From NCBI GenBank assembly GCA_934754655.1, contig CAKVIC010000012.1, positions 20,424 through 84,423 on the forward strand: 64,000 nucleotides of DNA. Direction: 5' to 3'. The number at the start of each line of letters is the position of its first letter. The stretch's first letter is position 1. Positions 7,416-16,132 of this stretch are shown in pieces. Source of the stretch: an uncultured Candidatus Melainabacteria bacterium (GTDB taxonomy: Bacteria > Cyanobacteriota > Vampirovibrionia > Gastranaerophilales > Gastranaerophilaceae). Under the pieces are notes generated by a model. That model saw only the letters and a list, made by a program, of their open reading frames with translations, was not told the origin of the DNA and did no database searches. Both the position numbers and the translations under genes were made by a program.

Positions 7416-8525
7416 ATGAGAAAGAGAATTAGTATTTTAGGCTCTACCGGCTCAATTGGTCGTCAGGCGCTTGAAGTTATAGAAAAATTACAAGATAAAT
7501 TTGAGATTGTTGCATTAGCAGGCGGTTCAAATATTGATTTATTGAATAAACAAATTCAAAAATTCAAACCTAAATACGCTTATGCAAAAGATTTGTCAAA
7601 AATAGTGGGAGCAAAACCAATAACGATGAATGAGATTTGCTCTGACAAATCTAATGATATAATTTTAGTCGCGGTATCAGGCAGAGTTGGTTTAAATCCG
7701 ACAATAACGGCAATAAGAAATGGTATTAATATTGCTTTAGCTAATAAAGAAACTTTAGTAATGGCTGGTGATATTGTTATTCCGCTTGCAAAATCTTGTG
7801 GAGTATCAATAATTCCTGTAGATAGTGAGCATTGCGCGATTCATCAATGCATAAAAAATATTTCACAAGTTGAAAAACTAATTATAACCGCGTCTGGTGG
7901 ACCTTTTTTAAATAAAACAATAGAAGAAATGAAAAATGCGACCGTAACTGAGGCTTTAGCACACCCTCGTTGGAATATGGGAAGAAAAATCACCGTTGAT
8001 AGTGCAACTTTGATGAATAAAGGGTTAGAAGTTATAGAAGCTCATCATTTGTTTGGGATGGATTATGATAATATTGATGTTGTTATACATCCTCAAAGTA
8101 TTGTGCATTCTGCAATTGAATACAAAGACGGCAGTGTGATTGCTCAATTAGGTTTGCCGAGCATGCATATTCCGATTCAATATGCAATATCGTATCCTGA
8201 ACGATATGAAGGGATAAAAAGTAAAAGTTTTAGTTTTGCAGAAATTGCAAGATTAGATTTTGAAAAACCTGATTATGAGAAATTCAGAGCATTGAATATT
8301 GCTTATGAATGTGGACGTCAAGGCGGTTCGGTTCCTGTATGTATGAATGCTGCAAATGAAGAAGCTGTTTTTGCATTTTTGAATGGCAAAATTAAATTAT
8401 TTGAAATTATTGAAATTGTTGAAACAATGCTTTCACAACACATTTCGATTCAAACGCCATCTTTGGATGAAATTTTTGCAATAGATGAAGAGGTTCGACA
8501 AAAAACGCGAGAATTGTTTATTTAA
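7416..8525 (+). CDS. dxr: 1-deoxy-D-xylulose 5-phosphate reductoisomerase
   Basis: A 369-residue enzyme of the non-mevalonate isoprenoid pathway that converts DXP to methylerythritol 4-phosphate with NADPH. Seen are the N-terminal nucleotide-binding loop GSTGSIGRQALEVI (residues 8-21), ANKETLVMAG, the metal/substrate motif PVDSEHCAI, and HPRWNMGRKITVDSATLMNK with KGLEVIEAHHLF. Length is slightly shorter than the usual 385-400. Upstream there is no Shine-Dalgarno sequence but a close TATAAT. It converges on the S41 protease gene with a 13-bp gap. Its presence indicates MEP-pathway isoprenoid synthesis. Confidence 0.95.
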   Translation: MRKRISILGSTGSIGRQALEVIEKLQDKFEIVALAGGSNIDLLNKQIQKFKPKYAYAKDLSKIVGAKPITMNEICSDKSNDIILVAVSGRVGLNPTITAIRNGINIALANKETLVMAGDIVIPLAKSCGVSIIPVDSEHCAIHQCIKNISQVEKLIITASGGPFLNKTIEEMKNATVTEALAHPRWNMGRKITVDSATLMNKGLEVIEAHHLFGMDYDNIDVVIHPQSIVHSAIEYKDGSVIAQLGLPSMHIPIQYAISYPERYEGIKSKSFSFAEIARLDFEKPDYEKFRALNIAYECGRQGGSVPVCMNAANEEAVFAFLNGKIKLFEIIEIVETMLSQHISIQTPSLDEIFAIDEEVRQKTRELFI

Positions 8526-8538
8526 GTTTTAAACTTTT

Positions 8539-9783
8539 TTAGAGTCTGTTTTCGCATTTTTTTTCAAGAATTTCTTCTGCTTTTTCAAGTTGGATATCTT
8601 TTTTAGAATTATTTAAGAAAAAATCAAACTCGTTTCCGATTTCGACATCCGGTTTAATACCAAGTTTATTAATATCATTGTCTTTTGGTGTTAAATAACG
8701 CGCAATGGTAATATTTACTCCGCTTTTATTAGGTAGTGGAACAACTTTTTGTACTAATCCTTTCCCAAAAGTTTTTTTGCCGACGAGCGTTGCTCTATTA
8801 TAATCTTTCAAAGCCCCTGAAAATATTTCGCTTGCACTTGCACTTGCGCCATTAACAAGTATAACAACTGGTTTATCAAGGCTTTCTTCTGTTGGAGTCG
8901 CTGAAATTATTTTTTTGTAGCCATTTCGATAAATTATTTTGACAATATCTCCGTTTTTAATAAACAAGTTTGCGATAAAAACGGCATTATCTAGTAGTCC
9001 ACCAGTGTTCCCGCGCAAATCAATTATTAAAGAATCTGCTTTTTTTGTATTTTCTAAAGCTTCCATAAATTCACTTGGAGTTGTTGTTCCCATAAAGCTG
9101 AGAATTTGAATATACCCAATGTGATTATTTAAAATAGAGCTTTTTACATTTTTTATTACAATTTCTTTGCGTTTGATTTTTTTAATTATTTTTTTATTAC
9201 CTCTAAGCAAAGTTAGTTCAACAACGCTGTTTTCAGGACCTCTAACTAGATTTGCGACTTCTGACACATTCATTCCATTGGTTTCTTTGCCGTCAATTGC
9301 GATGATTATATCACCTTGTTTTATTTGTGCAAAATCCGCAGGGGTTGATGGTATAACATTAAATATTTCAATTTTTCCGGAATTAGAGTAGATATTTACA
9401 CCGATTCCATAAATTCGAGAAGATATTGAGGTTGTTAATTCTTCAAAATCTTTTGGAGTTAAAAATCTTGTATATGGTTCATCAAGGCTGGCAATCATTG
9501 TTTCAATTGCAATTCTAGCGTCTTCATCGGTTTTAATTTTTCCTTGATAATGGTTTTTCCAGCGTGACCAATTTTGATTATTAAGAGATGAATCATAATA
9601 ATCATTTGATATAATTTTCCAAGTTTTATCAAAAAGTTTTTGGGGTTGTACAGTTTCATTATTATACAAAGATTGCGATGCAAAGTAAGAATTTGCTTTT
9701 ATAAAAGAAGTTAAAAAAACTTTGTTAAAAATAACAAGAACTAGTATTAATAAAATTGGTATAATAATTTTTTTGAATTTCAT
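8539..9783 (-). CDS. S41-family C-terminal processing protease with PDZ domain
   Basis: A 414-residue carboxyl-terminal processing peptidase. It starts with one hydrophobic segment (IIIPILLILVLVIFNKVF) acting as a signal anchor. A PDZ domain follows (about residues 130-210; YGIGVNIYS, GDIIIAIDGKETNG), then the S41 catalytic domain. The catalytic Ser is in VNGASASASEIFSGAL and the Lys in GKKTFGKGLVQ, the Ser/Lys dyad arrangement of CtpA/Prc. It probably acts in the periplasm on protein C-termini. ATG at 9783 is preferred; a TTG 18 bp upstream would add six residues. Neither start has a strong ribosome binding site. Confidence 0.9.
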   Translation of the reverse strand: MKFKKIIIPILLILVLVIFNKVFLTSFIKANSYFASQSLYNNETVQPQKLFDKTWKIISNDYYDSSLNNQNWSRWKNHYQGKIKTDEDARIAIETMIASLDEPYTRFLTPKDFEELTTSISSRIYGIGVNIYSNSGKIEIFNVIPSTPADFAQIKQGDIIIAIDGKETNGMNVSEVANLVRGPENSVVELTLLRGNKKIIKKIKRKEIVIKNVKSSILNNHIGYIQILSFMGTTTPSEFMEALENTKKADSLIIDLRGNTGGLLDNAVFIANLFIKNGDIVKIIYRNGYKKIISATPTEESLDKPVVILVNGASASASEIFSGALKDYNRATLVGKKTFGKGLVQKVVPLPNKSGVNITIARYLTPKDNDINKLGIKPDVEIGNEFDFFLNNSKKDIQLEKAEEILEKKCENRL

Positions 9784-9854
9784 ACCTACATTTAACAACA
9801 ATATTAAATCTTATTCAATATGCTTTTTTATAATACTTTATGCTTAGAAAATTT

Positions 9855-10556
9855 TTAAATATCATCAAATCCGGGTGAAGTTATTGGCAAATTTTTGTAA
9901 CCTTGATTTGCATATACAGTTTTCTTTATATATTTATTTGTGTAATTGCCTTTTTCCAAAAGCTGTTTTAACACATTTTCACGCATTACTAGCGCGGATT
10001 CTAGATTGTTAGCTTCTGGATACATTTTAAGCATTTCACACCAAACAGTGCCTTCCATTGTCCAAGCGTAAGTCTCTTCACTTAGAGAATTGTATTCATC
10101 TTGATGAAGCGCTTCATGCGCTAATAAAGCTGCCAACGCGGCTGGTGGTGCAGATTCATGTTTTGGATTTATATAAATAAATAATTTGTTTTTCTTTTTC
10201 CAGCCAACAGCATCAAATGTTGAATATGCTTCATTTATTTCTGATAAATTTCTGAATTCAATTTTGATAGGTTGTTGGGTTAAATTATAACCTAAAATTG
10301 CTTTTCTAGAAAAATCGGCAGAAGTTCCTTTCATCATATCTAATGCAACATGAAAAATTTGGTCTTTGGCAACTTTTCCGTATTCCTCACCTAAAGTTTC
10401 AATATATTCTGGCGTGTATTTTGCCGGTAATTTTACATTATTAGGTATTGGATTATACGAAGCAGAAAATGCTACTTGATTAGCAATCACTAAAAGCATT
10501 AATATTTGTATTAATCGTTTTACCATAATAAAAATCTTTTTCTTAACTACCGACAT
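9855..10556 (-). CDS. Secreted HExxH putative zinc metalloprotease
   Basis: A 233-residue protein with an N-terminal signal sequence (IQILMLLVIANQVAFSASY) and an HExxH motif in LLAHEALHQDEYNSLSEETYAW (about residues 147-168). His-Glu-x-x-His gives two zinc ligands and a general base; the Glu of SEETYAW could be the third ligand, as in gluzincins. The family is not recognised and no further domain is seen. The ATG at 10556 has TATAAT ending five bases upstream, so a leaderless start is possible; the in-frame ATG at 10526 is an alternative that gives a more typical signal peptide. It lies 39 bp after ftsY on the same strand. Confidence 0.65.
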   Translation of the reverse strand: MSVVKKKIFIMVKRLIQILMLLVIANQVAFSASYNPIPNNVKLPAKYTPEYIETLGEEYGKVAKDQIFHVALDMMKGTSADFSRKAILGYNLTQQPIKIEFRNLSEINEAYSTFDAVGWKKKNKLFIYINPKHESAPPAALAALLAHEALHQDEYNSLSEETYAWTMEGTVWCEMLKMYPEANNLESALVMRENVLKQLLEKGNYTNKYIKKTVYANQGYKNLPITSPGFDDI

Positions 10557-10595
10557 CTATTATTATATACTTTTTATTTTATAAAAGTCAAAAAT

Positions 10596-11495
10596 TTAGA
10601 ATAGTGCTTCAATAAAGGCGTTTGGGTCAAAATCTTTTAAATCTTCCATTTTTTCTCCAACTCCTATAAGTTTCACAGGAAGTGACATTTCTTTTGCAAT
10701 AGCTAAAACAATTGCACCACGAGCAGAACCATCAAGTTTTGTAAGTGCTACAGCTGTTAAATTAACGCAATCTTTAAAAATTTTTGCTTGTTGTAATCCA
10801 TTTTGACCGGTATTGGCATCAATAACAAGTAAGCTTTCACGTAAAGCTTCCGGCGCATTTTTATCAATTACATTTTTGATTTTTGATAATTCTTCCATTA
10901 AATTGAATTTATTTTGTAGGCGCCCTGCTGTATCAACTAATATAACATCGTATTTCTCGTTTTTAGCTTTTTGAATAGCTTCATAAACGACAGATGCAGG
11001 ATCTGCTTTATCTTTTCTTATAATATCTGCACCAGAGCGTTTAGACCAAATTTCTGCTTGTTCTTCTGCTGCAGCTCGAAAAGTATCACCGGCTGCAATT
11101 AGGACTTTTTTACCTAATTCTTTAAATCTATAAGCCATTTTCCCTATTAGAGTTGTTTTACCGGCGCCATTGACACCGGTGATAAAATAAATATTTAATT
11201 CATTCTCTTTATATGATAATTTTGAAGAACCGGCTTTTTCAAGTGTTTCAAGGAATTCTTTTTTTAGAAAGTCTTTAATTTGGTTAGGTTTAAGATTTGC
11301 ATTATTGCGAATTTTATCAGTTAATTCTGTAGCATAAGCAACACCTAAATCCGCAGAGATAAGCGAATCTTCCATTTCTTCAAGCACAAATTCTGAAAAT
11401 TCATTTTCTCCAGAAACAACATCAACAACACTGCCAACAAGAGCTTGTGCGGTTTTTGATACAGATTTTTTTAAATTATTAAAAAAATTAAACAT
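10596..11495 (-). CDS. ftsY: Signal recognition particle receptor FtsY
   Basis: A 299-residue SRP-type GTPase that docks the ribosome-SRP complex at the inner membrane. The NG domain is complete: GVNGAGKTTLIGKMA (P-loop, about residue 112), DTFRAAAEEQ, DTAGRLQNKFNLMEEL (about 190), TKLDGSARGA (about 252) and the closing GVGEKMEDLKDFDPNAF. The acidic A domain of E. coli FtsY is missing, as in many shorter FtsY proteins. The start lies three bases after the nusB stop, so the two are probably one operon. Confidence 0.95.
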   Translation of the reverse strand: MFNFFNNLKKSVSKTAQALVGSVVDVVSGENEFSEFVLEEMEDSLISADLGVAYATELTDKIRNNANLKPNQIKDFLKKEFLETLEKAGSSKLSYKENELNIYFITGVNGAGKTTLIGKMAYRFKELGKKVLIAAGDTFRAAAEEQAEIWSKRSGADIIRKDKADPASVVYEAIQKAKNEKYDVILVDTAGRLQNKFNLMEELSKIKNVIDKNAPEALRESLLVIDANTGQNGLQQAKIFKDCVNLTAVALTKLDGSARGAIVLAIAKEMSLPVKLIGVGEKMEDLKDFDPNAFIEALF

Positions 11496-11498
11496 AGT

Positions 11499-12158
11499 TT
11501 ATTTTAAACCATTTTCAACAATTACTTTGGCAAGAATTCCGTTTACAAAAGCAGAAGAATCTTCTGTTGAATATTTTTTTGCAAGCTCAACAGCTTCATC
11601 AACAACAACTTTGATAGGTGCGTCTTGTATGAAAAGTAATTCAGTGATTGCAATTCTTAAAATATCTTTGTCCATTTTCACTAAACGTGAAATATCCCAA
11701 CCGTTTGCAAATTTTTGAATTTCATTATCAACATCTTTGTGATGTTTTTTGAATGTTTCAGCAATTTTTGCAGCATAATTTTTTACGCTATCATCAGATT
11801 CAAGAGTCGTAAATTCTGCAATTTCAAGCGCTAGTATAGCTTTTTCGGCTACATCCAACATTACATCAACTTTTTCTATCATTTCATCAGTCATTGGAAT
11901 TTGAACAGGTTTATTTTTTGCTCCCATAGGTCTTGATAAATTTGATTCGTGTTCGGCTTCGTAGTCAATTAAAGCTTCTTTGATATCAATTAAAGAACCA
12001 ACAGTAAGTTTTAATTCTTCTGAAGCTGAATTTGAAAGAATTCTAACCGATTTAAGCATTATGTTTTCAAAATCATTTTTTGAATATTTAGTAATTTCTT
12101 TTTCAAACTGTGAAAATAATATAAGTGCTAATTCTCTAGAGGCGCGTCTTGCTTGCAT
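11499..12158 (-). CDS. nusB: Transcription antitermination protein NusB, long form
   Basis: A 219-residue NusB. The N-terminus (MQARRASRELALILFSQFEK) and the C-terminal core (DKDILRIAITELLF, VVVDEAVELAKKYSTEDSS, AFVNGILAKV) are typical of this boxA-RNA-binding factor used in rRNA antitermination. The usual length is about 140; here a helical stretch of ~75 residues separates the two halves. As far as I recall, a long NusB with this kind of N-terminus is characteristic of Cyanobacteria, which supports the suggested affiliation. It is preceded by an AAGGAG site and directly followed by ftsY. Confidence 0.9.
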   Translation of the reverse strand: MQARRASRELALILFSQFEKEITKYSKNDFENIMLKSVRILSNSASEELKLTVGSLIDIKEALIDYEAEHESNLSRPMGAKNKPVQIPMTDEMIEKVDVMLDVAEKAILALEIAEFTTLESDDSVKNYAAKIAETFKKHHKDVDNEIQKFANGWDISRLVKMDKDILRIAITELLFIQDAPIKVVVDEAVELAKKYSTEDSSAFVNGILAKVIVENGLK

Positions 12159-12184
12159 AAATAATTCTCCTTTTTCATAAATTT

Positions 12185-12213
12185 ATGTTAGCATGAAAAT
12201 TTTTGATAAACAA
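12185..12213 (-). promoter_or_regulatory. Likely sigma-70-type promoter of nusB-ftsY
   Basis: On the minus strand TTGTTT (12208-12213) is separated by 17 bases from TAACAT (12185-12190), followed by a short leader and the nusB ribosome binding site. Confidence 0.5.
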
Positions 12214-12341
12214 TTCAATTTTAAAATTTTCACGCAGTACTAATTATTTTGTCTAATTAATTTTTTGTGAATTATATATGACAGTTTAATAGAATCTTTT
12301 CATAAAAAAAATTATAGTTCTAATACAATAGGGTTATTTTT

Positions 12342-13223
12342 ATGAAAAAATTTTTAATTACAATTTTTCTTATAATATCATTATTTGGTTCTAATTCATT
12401 GGTGTATTCAGCAATAAATCAGCAAAATGCGGAGATTACAAAAATTGAGAATAATATATATGGATTTGATTATTCAAAAAATAAATTGGAAGATCGTGTT
12501 GCAAGGCTTGAAAAATCAATTTATGGTAAAAATTTTACAGGCACAACAGAGCAACGATTAAAAAAAATCATAGGTGATATTTCAGCGGAACAAATGGGAA
12601 ATGAAATAATTCCAACTGAAGATACTTTTAAATATGTTGATGATACGGTTGCGGATAGTACTGTAGATTATCCGATTGTTGATGAAATTGAACAAAAATT
12701 GTTTAACACAACATATAAAAATCGGGATTTTCACACAAGAATAGTTATGATTGAACGAAAATTGTTTGGTAAAATTTATGATGTTGAAGATTATTCTACG
12801 CGAATGGATAGAATCAAATCAGAGGTTATGCCGGAACGACTTGCTCATGAAAAGGTTTATGGATATGATGACCCTTCAATTTCTTCTAATGATTTAAGCG
12901 GTATAAATTCAAGTCGATATGCATCAAAATTTTATGGACAAAAAAATTATACACGCCCATACGCTAATTATGGTGAATATGCTTCAAATGAAAATCCTTT
13001 AACCAATGGTAATTTAGAGGATGAGCTTGCAAAACTAGAATACAGCACTTTTGGAACAGAATTTTCTAATGATGATGCGAAAACTCGCATTAAACGCCTT
13101 AATAGTGCAAATAAAGCGCAAAAAAATCGTTCAAGATATGATAGTCAAAGATTTCAGCGTCACATGTCGACTGCAATGGAGATTGGAGCAATGCTCTTAA
13201 TGATTCTTGCAATGGTGCTTTGA
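12342..13223 (+). CDS. Secreted protein with LE..(I/L)(F/Y)G repeats and C-terminal hydrophobic segment
   Basis: A 293-residue protein of unknown function. It has an N-terminal signal-like segment (FLITIFLIISLFGSNSLVYS) and a C-terminal hydrophobic stretch (EIGAMLLMILAMVL) that could anchor it. Between them about five degenerate repeats occur: an I/L-E-x-x-(I/L)-(F/Y)-x core, a G/T-x-x-(Y/F) turn, then a RI/RL helix. Examples are KIENNIYGFDYSKNKLEDRV, RLEKSIYGKNFTGTTEQRL, EIEQKLFNTTYKNRDFHTRI, MIERKLFGKIYDVEDYSTRM and KLEYSTFGTEFSNDDAKTRI. The repeat length of 28-45 residues suggests paired helices with a conserved turn. Similar repeats are familiar from cyanobacterial relatives. It probably lies in the periplasm or at a membrane. 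Confidence 0.72.
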   Translation: MKKFLITIFLIISLFGSNSLVYSAINQQNAEITKIENNIYGFDYSKNKLEDRVARLEKSIYGKNFTGTTEQRLKKIIGDISAEQMGNEIIPTEDTFKYVDDTVADSTVDYPIVDEIEQKLFNTTYKNRDFHTRIVMIERKLFGKIYDVEDYSTRMDRIKSEVMPERLAHEKVYGYDDPSISSNDLSGINSSRYASKFYGQKNYTRPYANYGEYASNENPLTNGNLEDELAKLEYSTFGTEFSNDDAKTRIKRLNSANKAQKNRSRYDSQRFQRHMSTAMEIGAMLLMILAMVL

Positions 13224-13240
13224 TTTGTACGGATTAAAAA

Positions 13241-14092
13241 TTATATAAAAACTTTTAGTATTTTGGCAAGGTTTTCATCTATGTTTGCAACTGCAACTAT
13301 TTTATTTTCATATATTAAAATCGTTATTCCGTTCTGTGATTCAATTTGGATAGGATTTCCGTGCGAAACTTTGTCAAATTCTGCTCTTGTTAATTCATAT
13401 TTAGGATAATTAAGTTTTTCAAGTGGCGAAATTAAGTGCGCTAAACATTCTTCTTTGGTATTAAGTTGATTCAATTCAACACTTTCTCTTAGTGTAAATT
13501 TCCCGGCTTTGACACGTACAAGTTTTGTTAAATACCCATAAGTTTGGAGTGTTAATCCTAAATCATTTGCAATTGAGCGGATATATGTGCCTTTGGAACA
13601 TTCAATATAAAGTTCTGCTTGCTGTTTGATTTCGTCAAAACTTAATATTTCAAGTTTTTGAATGCAAACTTTTCTTGGTTTAATTTCAACTTCTTTGCCT
13701 TCTCTTGCGTATTCATAAAGCTTTTTACCATTAATTTTTATTGCTGAATATATCGGTGGAGTTTGTTCAATTTCACCTCTAAAATCTTTTAGAGCATTTT
13801 CTAAATCTTCAAAAGTTATTTGTTTTTCAGAAGTATTAATAATTTTTCCATCTACATCATAAGTATCTGTTGATTTTCCAAATTGAACAGTCCCAATATA
13901 AGCTTTTTCATCCTCTAAAAATTCAATCAGGCGTGTGGCTTTTCCGATACAAATTGGTAAAACCCCTTCTGCAAAAGGGTCTAACGTACCGGTGTGTCCA
14001 ATTTGTTTTATTTTTAAAACTCGTCTTAAATTTGCAACAACATCGTGAGAGGTGATACCTTTGGGCTTATTAATATTAATAAAGCCAAACAT
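13241..14092 (-). CDS. truB: tRNA pseudouridine-55 synthase
   Basis: A 283-residue enzyme that makes pseudouridine 55 in the T-loop of tRNA. The catalytic Asp is in GHTGTLDPFAEGVLPICIG (about residue 42). The opening GFININKPKGITSHDVV, QTPPIYSAIKINGKKLYEYAR and CSKGTYIRSIANDLG are all family motifs. The C-terminal part is PUA-like (EFDKVSHGNPI). Its ATG overlaps the rbfA stop by one base, and it follows rbfA as it often does in bacteria. Confidence 0.95.
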   Translation of the reverse strand: MFGFININKPKGITSHDVVANLRRVLKIKQIGHTGTLDPFAEGVLPICIGKATRLIEFLEDEKAYIGTVQFGKSTDTYDVDGKIINTSEKQITFEDLENALKDFRGEIEQTPPIYSAIKINGKKLYEYAREGKEVEIKPRKVCIQKLEILSFDEIKQQAELYIECSKGTYIRSIANDLGLTLQTYGYLTKLVRVKAGKFTLRESVELNQLNTKEECLAHLISPLEKLNYPKYELTRAEFDKVSHGNPIQIESQNGITILIYENKIVAVANIDENLAKILKVFI

Positions 14093-14439
14093 TATTTTAT
14101 TTCGCCTTTAGAAATTTTATCAATCAAATCCAGAACTCGTGAGCCTTGTTCTAAACCATCGCTGTATACAAATTTAATTTCAGGTGTAACTCTTAATTTA
14201 ATACGTTTTCCGACTTCATATCGAACTCTGCCTGTATTTTTTTCGATAATAGCTTTGTCTTTTTCAACTTGTTCCGGTGAGCCTAAAACGCTATAAATAA
14301 CTTTTGCAAATGAATTGTCGTGAGATACTTCAACATCGACAACAGAAACAACACCTTCAAGTCCGCGTACTTCGCGACGCAAAATCTCTGATATATCGCG
14401 CATTAATTCTTTTCTTACACGTTCGTTTCTTAATGTCAT
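14092..14439 (-). CDS. rbfA: Ribosome-binding factor A
   Basis: A 115-residue KH-type protein needed for 30S maturation and 16S rRNA 5'-end processing. Family features are the RNERVRKELMRDISEILRRE opening, VSVVDVEVSHDNSFAKVIYSV in the middle and RVTPEIKFVYSDGLEQGSRV near the end. A GGAGAAA site precedes the ATG. It forms an rbfA-truB pair; infB, which often precedes rbfA, is not here. Confidence 0.93.
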   Translation of the reverse strand: MTLRNERVRKELMRDISEILRREVRGLEGVVSVVDVEVSHDNSFAKVIYSVLGSPEQVEKDKAIIEKNTGRVRYEVGKRIKLRVTPEIKFVYSDGLEQGSRVLDLIDKISKGEIK

Positions 14440-14522
14440 TTTTTTTCTCCTACCCGACTATTGCTGAAATATATTATAACATAATAATATTATAATAAAC
14501 AATTGGGGTAAATGTATTTATT

Positions 14523-15827
14523 TTATATACGAAAAGCTTCGATTCCGTTATAGATTGCACTTTTACCAAGTTCATTTTCAATTTTTAATAATCTATTATA
14601 TTTGCAAACTCTTTCTGAACGACATAAAGAACCGGTTTTTATGATTCCGGAATTTACTGCAACTGCTAAATCTGCAATAAATGAGTCTTCTGTTTCGCCT
14701 GAACGGTGAGAAATGATTGTAGAATAGTTGTTTGATTTAGCAAGTTTTATTGTTTTTAGAGTTTCAGTTAAAGTTCCTATTTGGTTAGGTTTAATAATTA
14801 TTGAATTGGCTATATTTTCATTAATTCCTATTTGCAGTAATTTTGAATTTGTTACAAATAAATCATCGCCAACAATTTGACATTTTCCGCTTAATCTTTT
14901 AGTTAATTCTATCCAACCTAAATCATCATTTTCTGCAACACCATCTTCTATTGAAATAATCGGATAATCCATAACTAATTTTTCTAAATAATCAATCATC
15001 TCTTCTGTTGTGTAGCTTTTTGCGATTCCGTTTAAATTGTATTTTGATAATGAACAAATTCCATCGGAACAGTCCCCTTCTTCATAAAATTCTGAAGCTG
15101 CAACATCTAAACAAATTTTTATTTTATTTGTGCCGTATCCAGATTTTTCAATGGCTTGAATTATTAATTCTATAGCTTTTTCGGCACTTGTTAAATCCGG
15201 CGCAAAACCACCTTCGTCACCTACTGCAACAGAAATTCCTTTTGATTTTAGAATTTGTTTTAGTATATGAAAAACTTCATCGCCTGCGCGTAAAGCATCT
15301 GAAAAAGTTTTGAAACCAACCGGCGCAATCATAAATTCTTGAAAATCCAAATTGTTTGTTGCATGTGCTCCACCGTTAATTATGTTCATAATGGGAGTTG
15401 GTAAAGTAGTTGCATTTGTGCCGCCTAAATATTTGTAAAGTGGTAATTCGTAATAATTTGCGGCAACTCTTGCACAAGCAAGTGAAATTGCTAATATAGA
15501 ATTTGCACCAAATCGTGATTTGTTGGTGGTGTTATCTAGTTCAATTAAATAAGAGTCAATTTTGCCTTGGTTTGTAACGTCCATATCAATTAAATGTGGC
15601 GCAAGGATTGTATTAATATTTTCAACAGCTTTGCTGACACCTTTGCCAAAATAAATTTCCGGATTGTTATCTCTTAATTCGATAGCTTCTCTTGAACCGA
15701 CAGATGCCCCCGAGGGAACTGATGCAAAACCTTTAATGCCATTTTTTAATTCAATTTCAACATAAACTGTTGGGATTCCGCGAGAATCAAGTATTTGTAA
15801 AGCCTCAATTTTTCTAATTCGGTACAT
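14523..15827 (-). CDS. eno: Enolase
   Basis: A 434-residue phosphopyruvate hydratase of glycolysis. Seen are GGAHATNNLDFQEFMIAPVG (catalytic Glu), VGDEGGFAP (second catalytic Glu), SIEDGVAENDDLGW, IIIKPNQIGTLTET (catalytic Lys) and SHRSGETEDSFIADLAVA. The mobile loop reads PSGASVGSREAIELRD; most enolases have Thr where this has Val (SGASTG), a mild oddity. The start at 15827 is chosen because AAGGAG lies just upstream; the longer form from 15869 would add 14 hydrophobic residues without such a site. Confidence 0.95.
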   Translation of the reverse strand: MYRIRKIEALQILDSRGIPTVYVEIELKNGIKGFASVPSGASVGSREAIELRDNNPEIYFGKGVSKAVENINTILAPHLIDMDVTNQGKIDSYLIELDNTTNKSRFGANSILAISLACARVAANYYELPLYKYLGGTNATTLPTPIMNIINGGAHATNNLDFQEFMIAPVGFKTFSDALRAGDEVFHILKQILKSKGISVAVGDEGGFAPDLTSAEKAIELIIQAIEKSGYGTNKIKICLDVAASEFYEEGDCSDGICSLSKYNLNGIAKSYTTEEMIDYLEKLVMDYPIISIEDGVAENDDLGWIELTKRLSGKCQIVGDDLFVTNSKLLQIGINENIANSIIIKPNQIGTLTETLKTIKLAKSNNYSTIISHRSGETEDSFIADLAVAVNSGIIKTGSLCRSERVCKYNRLLKIENELGKSAIYNGIEAFRI

Positions 15828-15996
15828 AATTTTCTCCTTTATGAATAGAATAAGAAAAAAAATTTGCAAATAATATTATCTACCTCGGTTATGTTTATGG
15901 AAATAATATAAAGTATGTTTTTGTATTAAATTTGTAACGAATTGTAACAAAGTTTACAAAATTTTACAAAAGGATGAAGTCCAATTATAATGCTCT

Positions 15997-16021
15997 ATAT
16001 GATATGATATGATATGATGTG
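15997..16021 (+). repeat. Pentanucleotide tandem repeat (ATATG)n
   Basis: Four perfect ATATG units (15997-16016) are followed by one variant unit ATGTG. The array ends 20 bp before the -35 box of the sigma-28-like promoter, so slippage could change upstream spacing. Confidence 0.8.
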
Positions 16022-16041
16022 ATGGACTACTCATGACCCCC

Positions 16042-16068
16042 TAAAGTTTTCAAAAAATATGCCGTTAA
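16042..16068 (+). promoter_or_regulatory. Sigma-28 (FliA/SigD)-like promoter
   Basis: TAAAGTTT (16042-16049), 11-base spacer, GCCGTTAA (16061-16068). The FliA consensus known from enterobacteria is TAAAGTTT-N11-GCCGATAA, so -35 and spacer are exact and -10 differs at two positions. It points to the gene starting at 16133. A second such promoter is at 37732-37758. Confidence 0.72.
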
Positions 16069-16132
16069 TATATTTGTAAGATAAAATTTCGAAATTTAAA
16101 AATTATGTATCGACAAAAGAAAGGAGCATATT

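Larger units (their letters stand above)
15828..16132. other. Divergent intergenic region with regulatory sequences
   Basis: This 305-bp region separates eno and the gene at 16133. It holds the eno ribosome binding site and promoter area, several TTGTAA/TTACAA boxes between about 15930 and 15970, a pentamer tandem repeat at 15997-16021 and a sigma-28-like promoter at 16042-16068. No further coding sequence was seen. Confidence 0.6.
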
